64,000 bases of DNA from Acidobacteriaceae bacterium TAA 166 (GTDB lineage Bacteria; Acidobacteriota; Terriglobia; Terriglobales; Acidobacteriaceae): the NCBI GenBank assembly GCA_000421065.1, contig ATWD01000003.1:186001-250000 (forward strand), read 5' to 3'. The position numbers and the translations under genes were made by a program. Positions 61,220 through 64,000 of this stretch are shown here, one piece after another; positions within the stretch are counted from its first letter, which is position 1, and every line of letters starts with the position of its first letter. The notes below the pieces were generated by a model that worked only from the letters and a program-made list of their open reading frames with translations, made no database searches and had not been told where the DNA came from.

Positions 61220-62056
61220 TCAGTCGTGGTCCGTGGATCTGGACAGGCTTTCCCATGCCTTGATTTCAGCCAAGCGTTCCGTGAGATCGTTCCGAACAAT
61301 CTCGACGGCATCGGAGCCGAGCAACAGGTGCAGCGGCGGTGTTTTCGTGTTCGCAAGTTGCACAATAGCTGGCCCAAGCTTGGCCGGATCCCCTGGCTGC
61401 TGGTGGTTGTAGCTCTCGTAGGCGGCTTCGGTCTTGCTACGAATTTCCTCGTAGTCGCCAATAGGGTTACCAGCAAACCGCGCCGAACTGGCATCCAGAA
61501 AATCGGTGCGGAAGTAGCCCGGCTCAACCACGGTGACGTGGATGCCCAAGGGTGCGAGGTCACGGGCCAGATTGACGCTGAACCCTTCCACAGCGAACTT
61601 GGACATGCCGTAGAGCGTACACATGTCGACACCGACTACGCCTGCAATCGAGCTGAAGTTAATGATGTGGCCGGAGCGCTGGCGTCGCAGCGTCGGCAGC
61701 ACGGCCCGCGTCATCCGCGTTAGGCCGAACACGTTGGTATCGAACTGGCGCTGTACGTCTTGCTCGGAGGACTCTTCAAAAATGCCGAGTTGACCGTAGC
61801 CGGCATTATTCACCAGCACGTCGATGGCGCCGAAGCGCTCGATGGCGGCGTCCACGACAGCCTGCGGCCCGGTGGGGTTAGTCACGTCCAACGGCTGGAT
61901 CAGCAGCCGTTCGACGTGATCCGTGAAGGCAGCACGGGCACCTTCTACACTGCGCGCGGTGGCAACGACGTTATCGCCTGCGGCGAGGGCAGCGTGCGCG
62001 ATCTGTGCGCCTAAGCCACGGGCCGCGCCGGTAATTAGCCAAGTTTTCTTGCTCAT
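61220..62056 (-). CDS. Short-chain dehydrogenase/reductase
   Basis: 278 residues. SDR motifs: TGAARGLG, NNAGYGQLG, serine in NFSSIAGVVG, YGMSK, then VVEPGYFRTDFLD and a long C-terminal helix (LHLLLGSDAVEIVRNDLTER). This longer tail is typical of the retinol-dehydrogenase/DUF-like SDR subgroup. AGGAA ribosome binding site. It follows the aldehyde dehydrogenase gene on the same strand with 52 bp between, so they are probably one unit oxidising an alcohol to aldehyde to acid (inferred). Confidence 0.88.
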   Translation of the reverse strand: MSKKTWLITGAARGLGAQIAHAALAAGDNVVATARSVEGARAAFTDHVERLLIQPLDVTNPTGPQAVVDAAIERFGAIDVLVNNAGYGQLGIFEESSEQDVQRQFDTNVFGLTRMTRAVLPTLRRQRSGHIINFSSIAGVVGVDMCTLYGMSKFAVEGFSVNLARDLAPLGIHVTVVEPGYFRTDFLDASSARFAGNPIGDYEEIRSKTEAAYESYNHQQPGDPAKLGPAIVQLANTKTPPLHLLLGSDAVEIVRNDLTERLAEIKAWESLSRSTDHD

Positions 62057-62108
62057 TTCCTGGATTCCTTTCTTGTTTTTTTCGGATTTCCTAAGTTATG
62101 GATTGGCT

Positions 62109-63455
62109 TCAGGCCGCTTTCGGGCCGCGCGTGAAAACCGGACGCTCATGGGAGAATTCACGGAAGCCGTAAATGGAATGGTAGCGCCCGACGCCGCTGC
62201 CGTTGACGCCGCCAAAGGGGAGTCGCCCGTCGAAGTAGTGTTCACCCCAGACATTGACGGATACACCACCGGAACTGGTCTGTTGAAGGACGTCTTGGAC
62301 GAATGCCGGGTCGTTCGAGAAGACAAAAGAGCCGAGCGGCTTGCCGTTCGCCCGCACGACATCGATGGCGCCTTGGAGCTTGTCGTATGGAATGACGACG
62401 AGGACCGGCCCGAAGATCTCTTCGTGCATGATCGCGGCGTTCGCGGGAACGTCGGTCAGGATCGTGGGCTCCATCGTCAGGTCGTCGGCATTCGAGCCAC
62501 CACCCAGGATGACGCGCGCGCCGAGCGAAACCGCTTCGTCCACGTAGCGGCGAACGCGGTCGAAGTTGTTCCGGTTGACAAAGCGGCCCTGTTTGGCTGG
62601 ATCGAAACGACCATCCGTGTAAACGAGGCGTTTGGCCGATTCCACCATCTTTTCCGCGAGAAGATGGGCGGACTCCGAAGGCACCGTGACGTAGTCGATA
62701 GAGAGACAGACCTGCCCGGCATTCATGATCCGGGACAGCATAATCTGGTAGGCGGCTTTCTCGATGTCAGCCTTCCGGTCGATGATCGCCGGGTTCTTGC
62801 CGCCCAATTCCAGCGTGACCGAGGCCAGGTTCTTCGCCGCCGCGGCCATCACGATTTTTCCTACCTTCGGACTGCCGGTCATGAAGATATGGTCGAATGG
62901 CTTGTCGAGAAGCAGAGTGGCGACGTCCGCTCCTCCCTCGAAGACCGCGACTTCGGATTCGTCGAATAGTTCCCGGATGATGCGGGTGACGATGGCGCTG
63001 GTTGCCGGAGTCAGCTCCGACGGCTTAACGATGGCGCTGTTGCCAGCCGCGATGGCATAGATCAACGGTTCGAAGCACAGATGGAACGGGAAGTTCCACG
63101 GGCCGAGGATCAGGATGACCCCGCGGGCTTCGTAGTGCACGTAGGCATTGACTTCCGCATCGATGCTCTTCGCGGTGACGGGAGTCGGCGCCATCCATTC
63201 GTCGAGGTGTTCGATGGTTTCGTTCGCGGTGTCGATGGCGTTCTGGACGTCGAACGGCATGGTCGTCTTCGGGCGTGCCATGTCCTGGTACAAGGCCTCG
63301 GAAACTTCCTCGCCTACCTGCATCAGGCGATCGCGCAGGCGCATGAGCTTAGTCTTCCGGGTCGCCGGGTTGCTCTGCTTGAGCTTCCAGGCATTGGCTT
63401 TTTGCAGTTCAAAGATGCGCGTGATGTCGGTCTTAAGGTCGGTCGGATTCGGCAT
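62109..63455 (-). CDS. Aldehyde dehydrogenase (class 3 / coniferyl type)
   Basis: 448 residues. NAD(P)-dependent aldehyde oxidation. Motifs: GPWNFPFHLCFEPLIYAIAA and GNSAIVKPSELTPATS (cofactor site), FMTGSPKVGK, catalytic Glu in TLELGGKNPAI, catalytic Cys in NAGQVCLSIDY, and EEIFGPVLVVI near the end. The length and the absence of the N-terminal extension fit class 3/coniferyl-aldehyde-type enzymes. Strong ribosome binding site AGGAG. Divergent from the AraC gene at 63660, with CCTATT repeats between. Confidence 0.92.
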   Translation of the reverse strand: MPNPTDLKTDITRIFELQKANAWKLKQSNPATRKTKLMRLRDRLMQVGEEVSEALYQDMARPKTTMPFDVQNAIDTANETIEHLDEWMAPTPVTAKSIDAEVNAYVHYEARGVILILGPWNFPFHLCFEPLIYAIAAGNSAIVKPSELTPATSAIVTRIIRELFDESEVAVFEGGADVATLLLDKPFDHIFMTGSPKVGKIVMAAAAKNLASVTLELGGKNPAIIDRKADIEKAAYQIMLSRIMNAGQVCLSIDYVTVPSESAHLLAEKMVESAKRLVYTDGRFDPAKQGRFVNRNNFDRVRRYVDEAVSLGARVILGGGSNADDLTMEPTILTDVPANAAIMHEEIFGPVLVVIPYDKLQGAIDVVRANGKPLGSFVFSNDPAFVQDVLQQTSSGGVSVNVWGEHYFDGRLPFGGVNGSGVGRYHSIYGFREFSHERPVFTRGPKAA

Positions 63456-63558
63456 GACAAATTTCTCCTATGGCGTAGCCCGGGGGCTGACGTGGGTCAA
63501 TCCGACCCGGGGCTCGTTACATCAATAATTCTGGGCTTGCCACGCTTTTCCGGATAGA

Positions 63559-63640
63559 CCTATTCCTATCCCATAATTGCCTATTCCTATTTTCTTGAAT
63601 GTATTCCGCCTATTAGCAGACCAGAATGATTGCCTATTAA
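63559..63640. repeat. CCTATT direct repeats, putative AraC-type site
   Basis: An 11-bp direct repeat CCTATTCCTAT at 63559-63569 and 63580-63590 (21-bp step, about two helix turns), with further CCTATTA copies at 63609 and 63633. All lie in the 204-bp region between the divergent aldehyde dehydrogenase and AraC genes. Same-orientation repeats spaced by helix turns are the usual form of AraC-family binding sites. Confidence 0.55.
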
Positions 63641-63659
63641 GTCTTGTATGCTATTTGAC

Positions 63660-64000
63660 ATGAGCAAGCAAAGTCCTTCGACGCAACGGCAGATGATCAC
63701 GTTGCTGAAGCAACTCGCACCTCAGGAGGGCTATACGCGCTCGCTGCTGGATGGCGTGCGGTTCATGCGCTCAGACCGACCTCTTGGCCGGACACCGGTG
63801 CTGTACGAACCCAGCATCGTGATCGTTTGCCAGGGACGAAAGCACGGGTATTTGTCCGATCAGGTCTACGTCTACGATGCGCAGCATTATCTGGTTCTGT
63901 CAGTACCGCTGCCATTTTCTACGGAGACCGAAGCCAGCGCCGAGAACCCGATGTTGGCGGTTTCAGTTCGACTGGATATGACGGCAGTGGCCGACCTGGT
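63660..64000 (+). CDS. AraC-family regulator, N-terminal part (cut by window end)
   Basis: Reads open to the window edge from the ATG at 63660: MSKQSPSTQRQMITLLKQLA, then RPLGRTPVLYEPSIVIVCQG and YLVLSVPLPFSTETEASAEN. This is the AraC_N ligand domain of YqhC/YdeC-type regulators, which activate neighbouring aldehyde or alcohol dehydrogenase genes. The HTH lies beyond the window. Divergent from the aldehyde dehydrogenase/SDR unit, its likely target. Note the rare upstream leader of CCTATT repeats. Confidence 0.8.
   Translation, partial: MSKQSPSTQRQMITLLKQLAPQEGYTRSLLDGVRFMRSDRPLGRTPVLYEPSIVIVCQGRKHGYLSDQVYVYDAQHYLVLSVPLPFSTETEASAENPMLAVSVRLDMTAVADL

Noticed and set aside
61923..62969. 348-residue plus-strand open frame
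   Set aside because: Antisense to the aldehyde dehydrogenase and SDR genes, both of which have clear catalytic motifs.

Overview
The window looks like chromosomal DNA of an acidobacterium of the Terriglobus/Granulicella/Edaphobacter kind. This is inferred from gene content, not from a marker gene. The signs are a CadC-like winged-helix regulator fused to a membrane helix and TPRs, a very long secreted NHL-repeat / choice-of-anchor protein, secreted NTF2-fold and M13-type proteins, a squalene-hopene cyclase, and many SDR and TetR genes. No rRNA, tRNA or CRISPR array was found. The interval is accessory-rich: several broken genes, one intact insertion sequence, and many small regulator-plus-enzyme cassettes.

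Layout. 0.4-10.1 kb: winged-helix/TPR regulator (-), then a small Cys-motif protein, the NHL protein and an outer-membrane barrel (+), an M13 peptidase remnant, and three exported small proteins. 10.7-12.1 kb: an alpha/beta hydrolase fused to a SnoaL-like domain. 12.3-16.6 kb: an NADP-binding oxidoreductase, two SDRs, an Old Yellow Enzyme and a TetR regulator, all on +. 16.7-23.3 kb: a short TetR and a complete RND efflux operon (lipoprotein adaptor, pump, outer-membrane factor). 23.4-25.0 kb: membrane protein and tandem universal stress protein (-). 25.4-26.5 kb: a second TetR (paralogue of the first) and an ArsR-like regulator. 26.5-30.1 kb: SDR-like gene, squalene-hopene cyclase and a nonsense-broken TetR (-). 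30.5-36.5 kb: TetR/MFS, DinB, SDR/TetR and a Tat-exported epoxide hydrolase. 37.4-44.8 kb: a defence-like island with a ParA-type ATPase overlapping a HEPN protein, an intact IS1182-type element with 4-bp target duplication, and a 1343-residue nuclease-like/P-loop/helical-repeat protein resembling Avs/STAND defence NTPases. 44.8-46.4 kb: gene graveyard (MarR, DUF2911, RND fragments). 46.4-53.9 kb: AraC regulators with SDRs, a truncated alcohol dehydrogenase, a PHBH-type flavin hydroxylase and a siderophore-interacting reductase. 54.3-61.0 kb: a tightly packed iron-uptake operon (Sel1 protein, TonB-dependent receptor with STN domain, PKHD hydroxylase, DUF3649, PepSY, DUF3325) of a type familiar from Proteobacteria. 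61.2-64 kb: SDR, aldehyde dehydrogenase and a divergent, window-truncated AraC gene.

The most striking signal is regulatory. A 22-bp palindrome, ATATTCAA-N6-TTGAATAT, occurs seven times between 15.86 and 30.18 kb and essentially only in front of genes: two TetR genes, the RND operon, the membrane protein/UspA pair, the region ahead of the second TetR, the ArsR gene, and the hopanoid operon. It appears to tie efflux, stress and membrane-lipid genes into one local regulon. A second operator (TCGTTAT-N-(A/G)TAACGA) links the hydrolase at 10.7 kb with the MFS exporter at 32.3 kb. The second highlight is the ParA-HEPN pair next to the Avs-like protein, a candidate antiphage island.
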